From assembly GCF_024652905.1 (NCBI RefSeq), contig NZ_CP102428.1:880501-944500 (forward strand): a stretch of DNA of 64,000 nucleotides, written 5' to 3'. The stretch is from Pseudomonas oryzihabitans. GTDB taxonomy: Bacteria; Pseudomonadota; Gammaproteobacteria; Pseudomonadales; Pseudomonadaceae. The notes below the pieces were generated by a model, which was not told where the DNA came from, did no database searches, and saw nothing but the letters and a program-made list of their open reading frames with translations. This document shows, in pieces, positions 54,430 through 62,800 of this stretch. Within the stretch, counting starts at the first letter, position 1. Each line of letters starts with the position of its first letter. A program made the translations under genes and the position numbers.

Positions 54430-55356
54430 TCAGAAGCTGTGGGAGAGCCGCACGGCGAGGGTGTAGCCCTCGGCGCGGTTGCGGGCGTCGATGTCCTTGT
54501 AGAAATGCACCCAGACCGGCGGCAGACCCGGCTGGAAGAAGCTCAGCGCCGGACCCAGCGCCAGTACCCGGGCACGATTGCCACGGCTGAGGCCGGGGGC
54601 GTCGTCGTCGGTGAGCTGGCGGTAGTAGTAGCCGCCCAGGCCTAGGGTCCAGGGGCCGACGTGCTGGCCCACGGCGAATTCGTGGCGGTATTCGGTGCCG
54701 CTGCGGTAGTCGGTGGCGTGGTTGCGGCTGTTGAAATCGGTCTGGAAGCTGGACGACACCTCGAAGCCCGAGTCGGTGATGTAGCTCAGGTTGAGCATCG
54801 GCGAGACGGTCCAGTGGTTGGTGCCTGGATTGACCAGCCGATTCTTGTCGTAGTCACCGGTGGGCGCCTGCACCTGGAACCAGAAGTTCACCCCCAGGTT
54901 GCGCGAGGGCTCCCACTGCAGGATCAGCGGAATCACCTGGAAGTCGGCCTGGCGGAAAAGGTCGGCGCTGTCGGAGAACACCGGCACGCCGTTGGCCTTG
55001 ACGGTGAGGTCCGCGTCCATCTTGAAGAAGGGTGCCACCCCGCCGAAACCGTAGCGGGCGCCCAGCACCCGGTTATCGGTCATCTTCAGATAGGCCAGGC
55101 CCAGGGACAGCACATCGATGGAAAAATCGTTGCCGTTGTCGCGGCCATGGCTGTCGCGGACGGAAGTGGCGCGGTAGTAGTTGGCACGCAGCCCGAGGGT
55201 GCCGTGGGGCGTGGGCGGCGGGGTGAAGCCGGCGCCGAAGTTGTAGACCCCGAAGGCGGTGGTGGGTGAGCCGTTCTCGGTGGCGTGGCTTGCTGCGGTC
55301 ATCCCCAGGGCGGCGAAGCCGACGGCGAGGAGGTGAAACGGACGGGTAACGTTCAT
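54430..55356 (-). CDS. Outer-membrane SphA/phenol-degradation-type transporter
   Basis: A 308-residue beta-barrel protein with a signal peptide (LLAVGFAALGMTAASHA) and alternating beta strands ending in SHSF, as in outer-membrane proteins of the phenol_MetA_deg (SphA/TodX-like meta-cleavage) family. Proteins of this kind admit hydrophobic or aromatic substrates. It is first of the outer-membrane-MFS-amidase group and 65 bp from the AraC gene on the same strand. Confidence 0.75.
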   Translation of the reverse strand: MNVTRPFHLLAVGFAALGMTAASHATENGSPTTAFGVYNFGAGFTPPPTPHGTLGLRANYYRATSVRDSHGRDNGNDFSIDVLSLGLAYLKMTDNRVLGARYGFGGVAPFFKMDADLTVKANGVPVFSDSADLFRQADFQVIPLILQWEPSRNLGVNFWFQVQAPTGDYDKNRLVNPGTNHWTVSPMLNLSYITDSGFEVSSSFQTDFNSRNHATDYRSGTEYRHEFAVGQHVGPWTLGLGGYYYRQLTDDDAPGLSRGNRARVLALGPALSFFQPGLPPVWVHFYKDIDARNRAEGYTLAVRLSHSF

Positions 55357-55421
55357 GGAGTTCCCTCTTCTTATTGGCCAGTTCAGCCTGAGGGAAAGCC
55401 GTTACCCGCCGTTAGCCAGAT

Positions 55422-56390
55422 TCAGCACTTTTGCCCGGCGGCCTTGAGGGTGGTGGAGGGCAGTTGCCCGAACAGCGCCTGGTAGTCGCGGGCGAAGCGG
55501 CTGAGATGGCAGAAGCCCCACTGGGCGGCGACGTCCTGCACCGACTCGCCTGCGCCCCGGCGCAGGGCACGATGCGCCGCATTGAGGCGCAAGGTACGCA
55601 GATAGGCCAGCGGATTGATGCCCAGGGTCTCCTGGAAGCAGTACTGCAGCTTGCGGCGACTGGCGCCGACTCTATTGCACAGTTCGAGGATGCTGGGCGG
55701 CTGATCCGGATGGGCCAGGGCGTACTCTCGTGCCCGCCGGATCACCCGTAGTCGAGCGCTCGGTGCCAGTTCGTGGGGCTCGCCGGTGTCGAGCAGATCG
55801 AGCAGGTGCATCAGCACGGTGTCGCGCAGCATGGCGCGCGCGCGCGGCTGCGCCAGCCAGGTCAGGACCTGCGCCTCGGGGGTGAAGAGCTCTTGGGCCA
55901 GCCGTGCCAACTCCAGATAGGCACCCCCTGCCGGTAGCCGATAGCAGCCGGGCAGGTCGCGCACGCCCAGAGTGCTGTGCTGGCAGGCCAGCAGTCGCGC
56001 CATCTCGGCTTCCTGCAGGTTGATGCAGAGCAATTCGAGATTGGCCGGGGTACGCAACTCCGGCAGGTTGTCCCCGCGTGCCACCAGCAACTGGGCCTCG
56101 TGGAGGGTATGACCGGCGCAGTGCAGGGCGCCAGCATTGCGGATGGGCAGGCTGAAGGTCAGGGTTTCTCCCTGGGCCTCGCCGCTCTTGAGCATGGCCT
56201 GGTTGGATCTGTCCCGTAGCAGGCTGATGTCGTCCAGCCAGAGGTCGCTGAGTTCGCCCTGGAAGCGGCCCGCGGACAGCTGATCGTACTGCATGCGCCA
56301 GCCCTCGACGCAGAGCGCGTGCTCGTCGATGTCACCGGTATACCGATGCCGGACGCGCGGCGGTAACGCGAGGGAGCCGTCTTGGTGCAT
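55422..56390 (-). CDS. AraC-family transcriptional regulator
   Basis: A 322-residue protein with an AraC C-terminal two-HTH domain (SILELCNRVGASRRKLQYCFQETLGINPLAYLRTLRLN in parts, then ESVQDVAAQWGFCHLSRFARDYQALFG). The EutR-like pattern (LRTLRLNAAHRAL) is typical of regulators of amine or ethanolamine-like compounds. The N-terminus lacks a familiar cupin. It lies just upstream of the transporter-amidase genes and probably activates them. Confidence 0.88.
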   Translation of the reverse strand: MHQDGSLALPPRVRHRYTGDIDEHALCVEGWRMQYDQLSAGRFQGELSDLWLDDISLLRDRSNQAMLKSGEAQGETLTFSLPIRNAGALHCAGHTLHEAQLLVARGDNLPELRTPANLELLCINLQEAEMARLLACQHSTLGVRDLPGCYRLPAGGAYLELARLAQELFTPEAQVLTWLAQPRARAMLRDTVLMHLLDLLDTGEPHELAPSARLRVIRRAREYALAHPDQPPSILELCNRVGASRRKLQYCFQETLGINPLAYLRTLRLNAAHRALRRGAGESVQDVAAQWGFCHLSRFARDYQALFGQLPSTTLKAAGQKC

Positions 56391-56474
56391 TTAGGAAACC
56401 TTTTGGGTAGCAAAGGGCCGTTGGCGCGGGAGCTACAAGTTTCGTACCTCAAGGCGGGAGTGCGCGGCAAAGGT

Positions 56475-56486
56475 GCCAAATTTGGC
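56475..56486. promoter_or_regulatory. Perfect 12-bp palindrome between araC-type gene and esterase gene
   Basis: GCCAAATTTGGC, in the 183-bp gap between the divergent AraC-type gene and the secreted hydrolase gene. Binding protein unknown; the AraC-type protein is one candidate, although AraC sites are usually direct repeats. Confidence 0.35.
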
Positions 56487-56573
56487 TAGTGCAGCAGGTT
56501 CTGCTCACCGCCTCCGCAGCAGGGCGCCGTTGATTGGCTACCCTGGGAGGACCCCACAAGAAGGATGCAGCCG

Positions 56574-57566
56574 ATGCGCCATCTGTCCTCTGGATCTTTG
56601 CGCCCCGCGCTCGGGACCATTGCCTGCCTTACCTGTGCCACCATCTGTGCCGCCACCTCGCCGGCAACCGATATCCCCGCTCGGCAAGAGGTGTTGACCT
56701 TCACCTCGCTGACCCTTAGCGATCAGCAATTCCTGACGGGGGACAAAGGCGGTACCGAGGTCCTGCTCGGTGGCGTGCTGTTGCTGCCTCCAGGCGCGGG
56801 CAAGGTCCCGGTGGTGATCCTCCAGCATGGTTCGGGAGGCCTGGGCGCCAACATCACCTATTGGCAGCGGCGGTTCAATCAGGTCGGCATCGCCACCTTC
56901 GCCGTGGATGGCTTCTCGGGCCGGGGCATCACCAGTACCGCCACCGACCAGGCCCAGCTGGGGCGGCTCAATTTCGTTCTGGATGACTATCGCGCCGGCG
57001 CCCTGCTCGCGCGGCACGCGCGAATCGATCCAGGCAAGATCATCCTCATGGGCTTTTCCCGCGGTGGGCAGGCCTCGCTCTATGCGGCCATGGCGCGCTT
57101 CGACAAGCTCTGGAAAAGCCAGGATTTCCAGTTCGTCGGCTACCTGTCGTTCTATCCCGACTGCTCGATCACCTTTCGCGAGCAGGACAGGGTCGTCGCC
57201 AAGCCGCTGCGCGTGTACCACGGACTGGCTGACAACTACGATCCCTATTCCCGTTGCGAGGGCTATTTCGCGACGCTCAAGCAGCAGGGCGCCGATCTCC
57301 GGGTTCATACCTATCCCCACGCCGAGCATGGCTTCGACAATCCCTATGTCTGGAGTCCGGTGGTGGTCGCGAAGGACAGCCAGACCGTGCGTGACTGCCG
57401 GATCGCCGAGAACGCCAAGGGTGAGTTGATCAATCAGCAGACTGGCAAGGTCTTTTCCTATAAGGACAGCTGCGTCGTGCTGGGCCCCAAGGTCGGGCCT
57501 GATGCGGCGGCGACCCGGCAGGCCACCCGGGATGTCCTGGAGGCGCTAAAGGCCCTCGTGAACTAG
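56574..57566 (+). CDS. Secreted dienelactone-hydrolase-family protein
   Basis: A 330-residue alpha/beta hydrolase with a signal peptide (about residues 1-30) and the family pattern: VVILQHGSGGLG (oxyanion region), MGFSRGGQASLYAAM (nucleophile Ser; classical dienelactone hydrolases have Cys) and HGLADNYDPYSRCE plus PHAEHGFDNP (Asp and His). Substrate unknown. The ATG at 56574 is favoured over 56565, since AAGG lies at a proper distance from it. Confidence 0.8.
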   Translation: MRHLSSGSLRPALGTIACLTCATICAATSPATDIPARQEVLTFTSLTLSDQQFLTGDKGGTEVLLGGVLLLPPGAGKVPVVILQHGSGGLGANITYWQRRFNQVGIATFAVDGFSGRGITSTATDQAQLGRLNFVLDDYRAGALLARHARIDPGKIILMGFSRGGQASLYAAMARFDKLWKSQDFQFVGYLSFYPDCSITFREQDRVVAKPLRVYHGLADNYDPYSRCEGYFATLKQQGADLRVHTYPHAEHGFDNPYVWSPVVVAKDSQTVRDCRIAENAKGELINQQTGKVFSYKDSCVVLGPKVGPDAAATRQATRDVLEALKALVN

Positions 57567-57776
57567 GGCTGACCCCTGACCAGCCCTGGTCTCGCCAGAG
57601 GGTGCCCATCCAGGTGCGGCGGAGCAGCACGCCGTCAATGGCTGGCGGCTGCTGGGAGCGATGGTCCTGGGATGATTGCAGGCCTGCGCCAAACAGCTGG
57701 CAGCCTCATTTCCCCTATGTCCTTGTTGCGACTACAGTTGTCTGACTAATCCAATAAGGCCAACAAGGAAAGTCCG

Positions 57777-59009
57777 ATGTCCGCTCCGTTCTTGCGTACC
57801 ACCCTCGCTGCCGTTCTCACCTGCTGCATCGCCTTGCCCGCCAGTGCCGCGCTCGACGCGCGCATCCAGACCGCCGCGGAGCAGGCCAAGGCGCCGACGC
57901 TCACGTTGCTGGAGCGGTTGGTGAACATCGACTCGGGGTCCGGCTACGCGCCCGGCCTGACCGAGGTGGGCAAGCTCGTCAGCGCGGAATTGCAGAAACT
58001 CGGCGCCACGGTGCAAGAGGTGCCCAACACCGCGCCGGACAAGAGCCAGCACCTGGTGGCGACGCTCAAGGGCAGCGGCAAGGCCAAGATCCTCTTGCTG
58101 GCGCACATGGATACGGTGTTCAAGGAAGGCACGGCCAAGGCCCGGCCGTATCGTACCGATGAAAAACGCGCCTATGGCCCGGGCGTGTCCGACGACAAGG
58201 GTGGCATCGTGGTCGCCCTGGCGGCGCTGCAGATTCTCAAGGCCCTCGACTTCAAGGACTACGGGCAGATCACCCTGTTGCTGGATGCCAGCGAAGAGAC
58301 CGGCTCCCAGGCCGCTACCGAGCTGATCGCCAGCACCGCCAAACAGCACGACGTGGTGCTGAATCTGGAGCCGGGGCGGCCGGCCGATGGCCTGGTAGTG
58401 TGGCGCAAGGGCAGCGCCACCGCCGTGGTGGAGGTCAAGGGCAAGTCGTCTCATGCCGGCGTTTCCCCGGAACTGGGGCGTAACGCCGCCACCGAGGTGG
58501 CGCACCAGGTACTGCAACTGGGCAACCTGGGCGATGCGGAGAAGAAGACTTCGGTCAATTTCACGGTGATCGAAGCGGGTGACCGCATCAATGTGATTCC
58601 CGATCACGCCGTCGCCAAGGCCGACGTTCGCGCCGCGCTGCCCGAAGAATTCGACCGGGTGGAAAAGGACCTGGCGCGGATCGCCGCCAACAAGCGGATT
58701 GCCGACACCGAGGTGACCACGCGGCTGGAGCGTGGCCTGCCGCCGATGCCGCAGACCGCAGCGAGCGATCGGCTGCTGGCCACGGCCCAGGGCATCTATG
58801 GCGAGCTGGGCCGCACCCTGACCGTCGAGGGCAGTGGCGGCGCCGCGGATGCCAGCATCGCAGCGGGTGCCGGCGTACCGACCCTGGACGGCTTCGGCAT
58901 CGTCGGCGGCAAGCTGCATACCCCCGAGGAATACGTGGAACTGGACAGCGTGACACCGCGCATCTATCTGCTCACGCGGATGCTGGTGGAGCTGTCCAAG
59001 GGGCAGTAA
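57777..59009 (+). CDS. Secreted glutamate carboxypeptidase (carboxypeptidase G2-like, M20)
   Basis: A 410-residue peptidase with a signal peptide (TLAAVLTCCIALPASAAL) and M20 zinc ligands in HMDTV, GVSDDKGG, SEETGS and HTPEEYVELDS near the C-terminus. Its overall pattern resembles Pseudomonas carboxypeptidase G2, which removes C-terminal glutamate from folates and peptides. AAGGAA lies upstream of the ATG. The 210-bp gap before it has no gene. Confidence 0.85.
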   Translation: MSAPFLRTTLAAVLTCCIALPASAALDARIQTAAEQAKAPTLTLLERLVNIDSGSGYAPGLTEVGKLVSAELQKLGATVQEVPNTAPDKSQHLVATLKGSGKAKILLLAHMDTVFKEGTAKARPYRTDEKRAYGPGVSDDKGGIVVALAALQILKALDFKDYGQITLLLDASEETGSQAATELIASTAKQHDVVLNLEPGRPADGLVVWRKGSATAVVEVKGKSSHAGVSPELGRNAATEVAHQVLQLGNLGDAEKKTSVNFTVIEAGDRINVIPDHAVAKADVRAALPEEFDRVEKDLARIAANKRIADTEVTTRLERGLPPMPQTAASDRLLATAQGIYGELGRTLTVEGSGGAADASIAAGAGVPTLDGFGIVGGKLHTPEEYVELDSVTPRIYLLTRMLVELSKGQ

Positions 59010-59065
59010 CTGCCGAAGCGGCTCAGGACCCCTGGGTGCTGCAGGTCAGCGCCTGGGGCTGGCGA

Positions 59066-60046
59066 TCAGGGCGCGCAGTTGCCCGCCTTGGTGAAGCCTG
59101 CCGCCTTCGCCTCGGCTTCGGAGGCGAACTTGACCTGGTTCTTCGGCGACACCTGGGCGTAGCTCGGGCAGCCTTGCGGCAGGTGATAGACGTGACTGTT
59201 GCGGTTGCCGATGATCGCGCCCTGGCTGGCCGCGGCGGGGCTATCGGTCTTGGCCGGTGCTGAGGGCGTTGACGGCGCTGGCTTGGCCGCCGGCAGAGGA
59301 CTGACGATGCCGTCACCAACCGGCTGGTAGCCCAGCGTCCAGTGTCGCTCGCCGGACACGAAGGGGTTGCCATGGCCCATCACCGCGGCGATGCGACTAT
59401 CCCGTTCGCGCTCCCAAGCGGTGACCGGTTGCTGCTTGTCCCAGGCCATAAGCAGTTGCTGTTGCTGGCGCGACATGTTCAGGCCGTAGCGATCGAACAT
59501 ATAGAAGGTGACCCGGGCGACCAGGCCCTTGACCTCGTCGCGCGGTTCGGCGGCGCGTTCCTGGAAGTCGATCTTCGTCGTGCACCGGCCGTATTGCGGT
59601 TGCACGCCCTGGGCCATGCCGTAGTTGAAATTGGCCCGGTCACCATTCACCTCGCCCACGGCGGGGTAGAGGTTGAAGAGGTCGGCCTCCATGGCGCGGA
59701 ACACCGGGTCATCCGCCACGCAGTGTTCCCGTCCGCCGTTCTGCCAGCATTGCCGCTGATGACCGAAGGTCCAGGCCGGCACGATGTGCTCCCACTCGGT
59801 GCGTTCGCCGCGGGTTTCCTGCTTGCGCGCCTGGAAACCGCAGGAGGCGGCATCGACCCGTCCTCCGGATTTGCCGACCCACTCCCACTTGCAGCCGCAA
59901 TAGAGGTCGCCCTGGGCGCTGGTGTTCTGATCGAAATAGACTTTTTGTCTGGCGATTACCTTGGCCTCGACAAAGGTATCGGGCGCCGCGGCGAGCGCGG
60001 AGGAGGCCACCAGTGTGGCCAGGAGAAGCGAAAGCAAAAGGCGCAT
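59066..60046 (-). CDS. endA: Endonuclease I with C-terminal Ada-like extension
   Basis: A 326-residue secreted nuclease. The signal peptide ([17 protein letters not shown]) is followed by the endonuclease I domain: [20 protein letters not shown] (metal/His motif) and [19 protein letters not shown] (catalytic Asn). A Pro/Ala-rich linker leads to a C-terminal Cys/His-containing segment ([17 protein letters not shown], then [13 protein letters not shown]) that resembles the Ada metal-binding fold. It degrades DNA in the periplasm or outside the cell. The tail is not needed for catalysis and may bind DNA or the surface. Convergent with the peptidase gene. Confidence 0.92.
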   Translation of the reverse strand: MRLLLSLLLATLVASSALAAAPDTFVEAKVIARQKVYFDQNTSAQGDLYCGCKWEWVGKSGGRVDAASCGFQARKQETRGERTEWEHIVPAWTFGHQRQCWQNGGREHCVADDPVFRAMEADLFNLYPAVGEVNGDRANFNYGMAQGVQPQYGRCTTKIDFQERAAEPRDEVKGLVARVTFYMFDRYGLNMSRQQQQLLMAWDKQQPVTAWERERDSRIAAVMGHGNPFVSGERHWTLGYQPVGDGIVSPLPAAKPAPSTPSAPAKTDSPAAASQGAIIGNRNSHVYHLPQGCPSYAQVSPKNQVKFASEAEAKAAGFTKAGNCAP

Positions 60047-60200
60047 GTATCTTCACAGCTCGATTAGGGCGCCGAATTGTATAGCTTTTGCCTCGCTGAT
60101 AGCGGGTGCAGGGTACGGAAGTCTTGGGGAGACGCTCTAGCGCGGGCGGCGGTACAGCACCGGGTCGAAACTCAGCTTTCAGCAACAATGAGATTCGCTA

Positions 60201-60219
60201 AGATTTGTGAACCAAATCT
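60201..60219. promoter_or_regulatory. 19-bp inverted repeat upstream of a small gene
   Basis: AGATTTG and CAAATCT arms around TGAAC, 49 bp upstream of the small ORF at 60268 and 155 bp from the endA start. An operator or hairpin; the binding protein is unknown. Confidence 0.4.
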
Positions 60220-60267
60220 CAAAACCTTGTCTGATGACGCAGTCTGCACTTCTGTCCGGAGTTTTCT

Positions 60268-60462
60268 ATGAATGGCCCCAACCCCTGCTGTGATCTGGGC
60301 GGCATGAGCACCTCGGTGCTGGAAGATGAGCTGGCCGAGCGCAAGACGCGTCTGGCCGAGGCCCAGGCCGATGCGCAGCGCCAGTTCCTGTCCTATGCGG
60401 ACGACCACGCCTGCATCGCCGTCCTGGAGCGGGCCCTGGCCAAGGCCTATCGGTTTTTCTAA
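60268..60462 (+). CDS. Hypothetical 64-residue protein
   Basis: A short ORF with a GGAG ribosome-binding site and an amphipathic Glu/Ala/Arg-rich helix (VLEDELAERKTRLAEAQADA) that may form a coiled coil. It has two Cys in PNPCCDLG and one in DHACIAVL. No family is recognised. It stands alone between endA and the DUF2790 gene. Confidence 0.45.
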   Translation: MNGPNPCCDLGGMSTSVLEDELAERKTRLAEAQADAQRQFLSYADDHACIAVLERALAKAYRFF

Positions 60463-60599
60463 CGGTCCGCATGCCGACCCGTGGCGTGCGCTACTGGCCC
60501 AATAGCCTTGGATTCTGGTGGCGGAAGGGGCCGTTACAGGCGCCCCCTTGGCCAGCACAGCGGTGACCGCCGCGCTTCGGTACCGGGTCGAAAGACGCC

Positions 60600-60854
60600 T
60601 CAATTCTGGTTGTAGCAGCCATTGCCAGACACCAGATAGTCCAGCTCATGTTCCCGGCCGGCGTGATCCAGATAGTCGAGGTGGGCCGGCACGATTCCGC
60701 ACTGGGCGCTCAGGTCGGTCTGGCTGACGACCTTGTCGACGTCGAGGTGGACGAAGAAACCGGGCTGGTCATGGATCGGAGCGGGATGGTCGGGAGCAGC
60801 CAGGGCGGAGCCGGTGGCGAGCAGACCGAAAAGACCGAGCAGGAGCGCTTTCAT
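60600..60854 (-). CDS. Secreted DUF2790 protein
   Basis: An 84-residue protein with a signal peptide (MKALLLGLFGLLATGSALA) and the DUF2790 pattern: VDKVVSQTDLSAQCGIVPA, LDYLDHAG and a C-terminal VSGNGC (two Cys probably bonded). Members are small Pseudomonas periplasmic proteins of unknown role. The 137-bp gap 60463-60599 has no gene. Confidence 0.8.
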   Translation of the reverse strand: MKALLLGLFGLLATGSALAAPDHPAPIHDQPGFFVHLDVDKVVSQTDLSAQCGIVPAHLDYLDHAGREHELDYLVSGNGCYNQN

Positions 60855-61024
60855 GGAGAGTCCTCTTGAAGGGGTGGGTAGCGAGTCGCTGACCGGGCCA
60901 CTCTAGGAGGACAGGGGGGACGCCAGGCTGACCGGGTGATGACAAATCGGTCATGGAGGTTGTCGCCTGGCTGCGCGGAAGGCCGTGATGTTCGCGCGGC
61001 ACCCCCCTAGCCTGCGGCCAACGC

Positions 61025-62197
61025 TCAGACCGAGCAGTCCAATGCCTTGCCCTGCACGCCGCGCCGCCCGCAGGCCAGCATGACGATCACCAGCAGGCAG
61101 CCGATCAGGATGGCGCCCGCGGACAGCACGAAGAGGCTGCGCCGGTCGTTGCCTTGGATGATCAGGCTCAGCAGGGTCGGGGCCGCGGCGGCGGAGGCGA
61201 CCTGTACCACGCCGACCAGCTTGGTCAGGCGACCGCTCGGGTCGTGGGTCACGACCGAGGACATGTAGTAGGACAGCGCCAGGTTCCAGCCGAAGTTCAT
61301 CAAGAACACCGCGAGCAGCAGATCCACGGCGGTGTGGATGCGCGTGGCCAGCATGTAGATGGCGCCGAGCACGGCCAGGGAGCCGGTGAGGATCATCGGT
61401 ACGCGGCCCAGGTGCCGCCCGGCCACGCTGGGCAGGGCCGCACCGGGCAGGCCGCCGAGCAGCCCGATGCTGATCGCCCAACCGATGTCCACCGGCGCCA
61501 CGCCAGCGTCGCTGGCGATGCCGTCGACGAAGCCCCACAGCGAGTAGATCGACAGTTGCAGGAACAGCATGCCGAGCAGCGAGCAGACGCCGATCACCGT
61601 CAGGCCCGCCCGCAGCGGCGTGTGGGCGAGCCGTTGTTCTTCCGGGCTCTGCCTGGCCGGCAGGCAGCCGCTCAGCAGGCAGACCAGGGCGAACCAGGCC
61701 GCCAGGTAATAGATCGCCCCGGCGAAGCCCTGCCACGCGGCGATCATCGGCATGAGCACCGCGCTGCTGGCGAACAGGGCGGTCTGCACGAACAGCAGGA
61801 TGCCGAAGGACCTGTCCTGCCCCGGCATGCTGCCCAGCCAGTAGATGGCATAGGAGTAGAGCACGCCCGAGCAGAGGCCCGAGAGACCGCGCAAGGCCAA
61901 CAGCGGATCGAGGGTGGTGACGCTGGCCGTCGCGGCGTTGGCGAACAGCAACAGCAAGGCCGTGCCCAGGGCGATGGTGCGCGGACCGAGGAAGCGGATC
62001 ATTGGCAGGTACAGCAGTGTCCCGACGATGGAGCCGCACATTTCCACCGACATGGTCCAGCTCTGCTGCGCCAGGGTCAGGCCCAGGCGTTCGGTCAGCA
62101 GACCGATGAAGATCGGCTGCACGCCGATGACGAGGATCGAAGCGGCGGCGATGGCGATGCACGCGGCGCGCACCAGGGTTTGGTTGGCGATGGTCAT
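61025..62197 (-). CDS. MFS transporter, aromatic/organic-acid-uptake-like
   Basis: A 390-residue permease with 12 hydrophobic helices; VQPIFIGLLTERLGLTLAQQSW at the start and SGRLTKLVGVVQVASAAAAPTLL towards the end. Motif A is degenerate. It follows the DUF3237 and porin genes on the same strand (76 bp after DUF3237), so it may import the same compound. Substrate unknown. The 170 bp to the DUF2790 gene hold no gene. Confidence 0.8.
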   Translation of the reverse strand: MTIANQTLVRAACIAIAAASILVIGVQPIFIGLLTERLGLTLAQQSWTMSVEMCGSIVGTLLYLPMIRFLGPRTIALGTALLLLFANAATASVTTLDPLLALRGLSGLCSGVLYSYAIYWLGSMPGQDRSFGILLFVQTALFASSAVLMPMIAAWQGFAGAIYYLAAWFALVCLLSGCLPARQSPEEQRLAHTPLRAGLTVIGVCSLLGMLFLQLSIYSLWGFVDGIASDAGVAPVDIGWAISIGLLGGLPGAALPSVAGRHLGRVPMILTGSLAVLGAIYMLATRIHTAVDLLLAVFLMNFGWNLALSYYMSSVVTHDPSGRLTKLVGVVQVASAAAAPTLLSLIIQGNDRRSLFVLSAGAILIGCLLVIVMLACGRRGVQGKALDCSV

Positions 62198-62273
62198 GTC
62201 TATTACCTGCCGGCTCGGCCACGGACGGGCCTGCCGCTTCAGTGAAAAGCCTGGCTGCTATAGGGGTTGCCGG

Positions 62274-62762
62274 TCAGCTGAGGCGATAGCAGTGGATGGC
62301 GACCCTATCGACGGCGGGATAGCTCACCTTGCCGATCATCACGCTGCGGGTCAGCCAGTCGAGCCTGCCGCTGGCCACTTGGAAGCGCGGCGTGCAACTG
62401 CAGTGGTAGTCCTCTTCGGCGATGGGCCAGAGGCCCTGGGCAACCTGCGTGCGGCCTCGCTCGCTAAGGGTGATCAGACCAAGGTTGTGAATGTTGATCC
62501 ACTCGCCCTGATCGCTGCGCAGGCTATAGCGAGCGTCCAGCTCACCCACGCCGTCGCTGCGCTGCAGATAGAAATCCGCGCCACCGGCCAACACGTCGCC
62601 ACGCACGTTCAAGCCTTCGAAATGCCCGCCGGTGATTCGATAGTTGCTGCGCTGGCCATCCGTGCAGGCGCCCAGGTCATCGGCCGGGTCGATGAGGACG
62701 TGGAGGCTCAGTACCCACTCCAGCGTGGGTACGGCGATCTCGGTTGGTGTCTTGGTGGTCAT
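62274..62762 (-). CDS. DUF3237 protein
   Basis: A 162-residue protein: EWVLSLHVLID near the start, NYRITGGHFEGLNVRGDVLAGGADF, ARYSLRSDQGEWINIHNLG and a C-terminal VDRVAIHCYRLS. This matches DUF3237 proteins, which often lie beside genes for degradation of aromatic compounds. It is between the MFS and porin genes, suggesting a role in the same uptake or degradation process. The ATG at 62762 is used. Confidence 0.75.
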   Translation of the reverse strand: MTTKTPTEIAVPTLEWVLSLHVLIDPADDLGACTDGQRSNYRITGGHFEGLNVRGDVLAGGADFYLQRSDGVGELDARYSLRSDQGEWINIHNLGLITLSERGRTQVAQGLWPIAEEDYHCSCTPRFQVASGRLDWLTRSVMIGKVSYPAVDRVAIHCYRLS

Positions 62763-62800
62763 CACGCTCTCCTGTGCCCCACGGGGGCTGTGGTGGCTGG

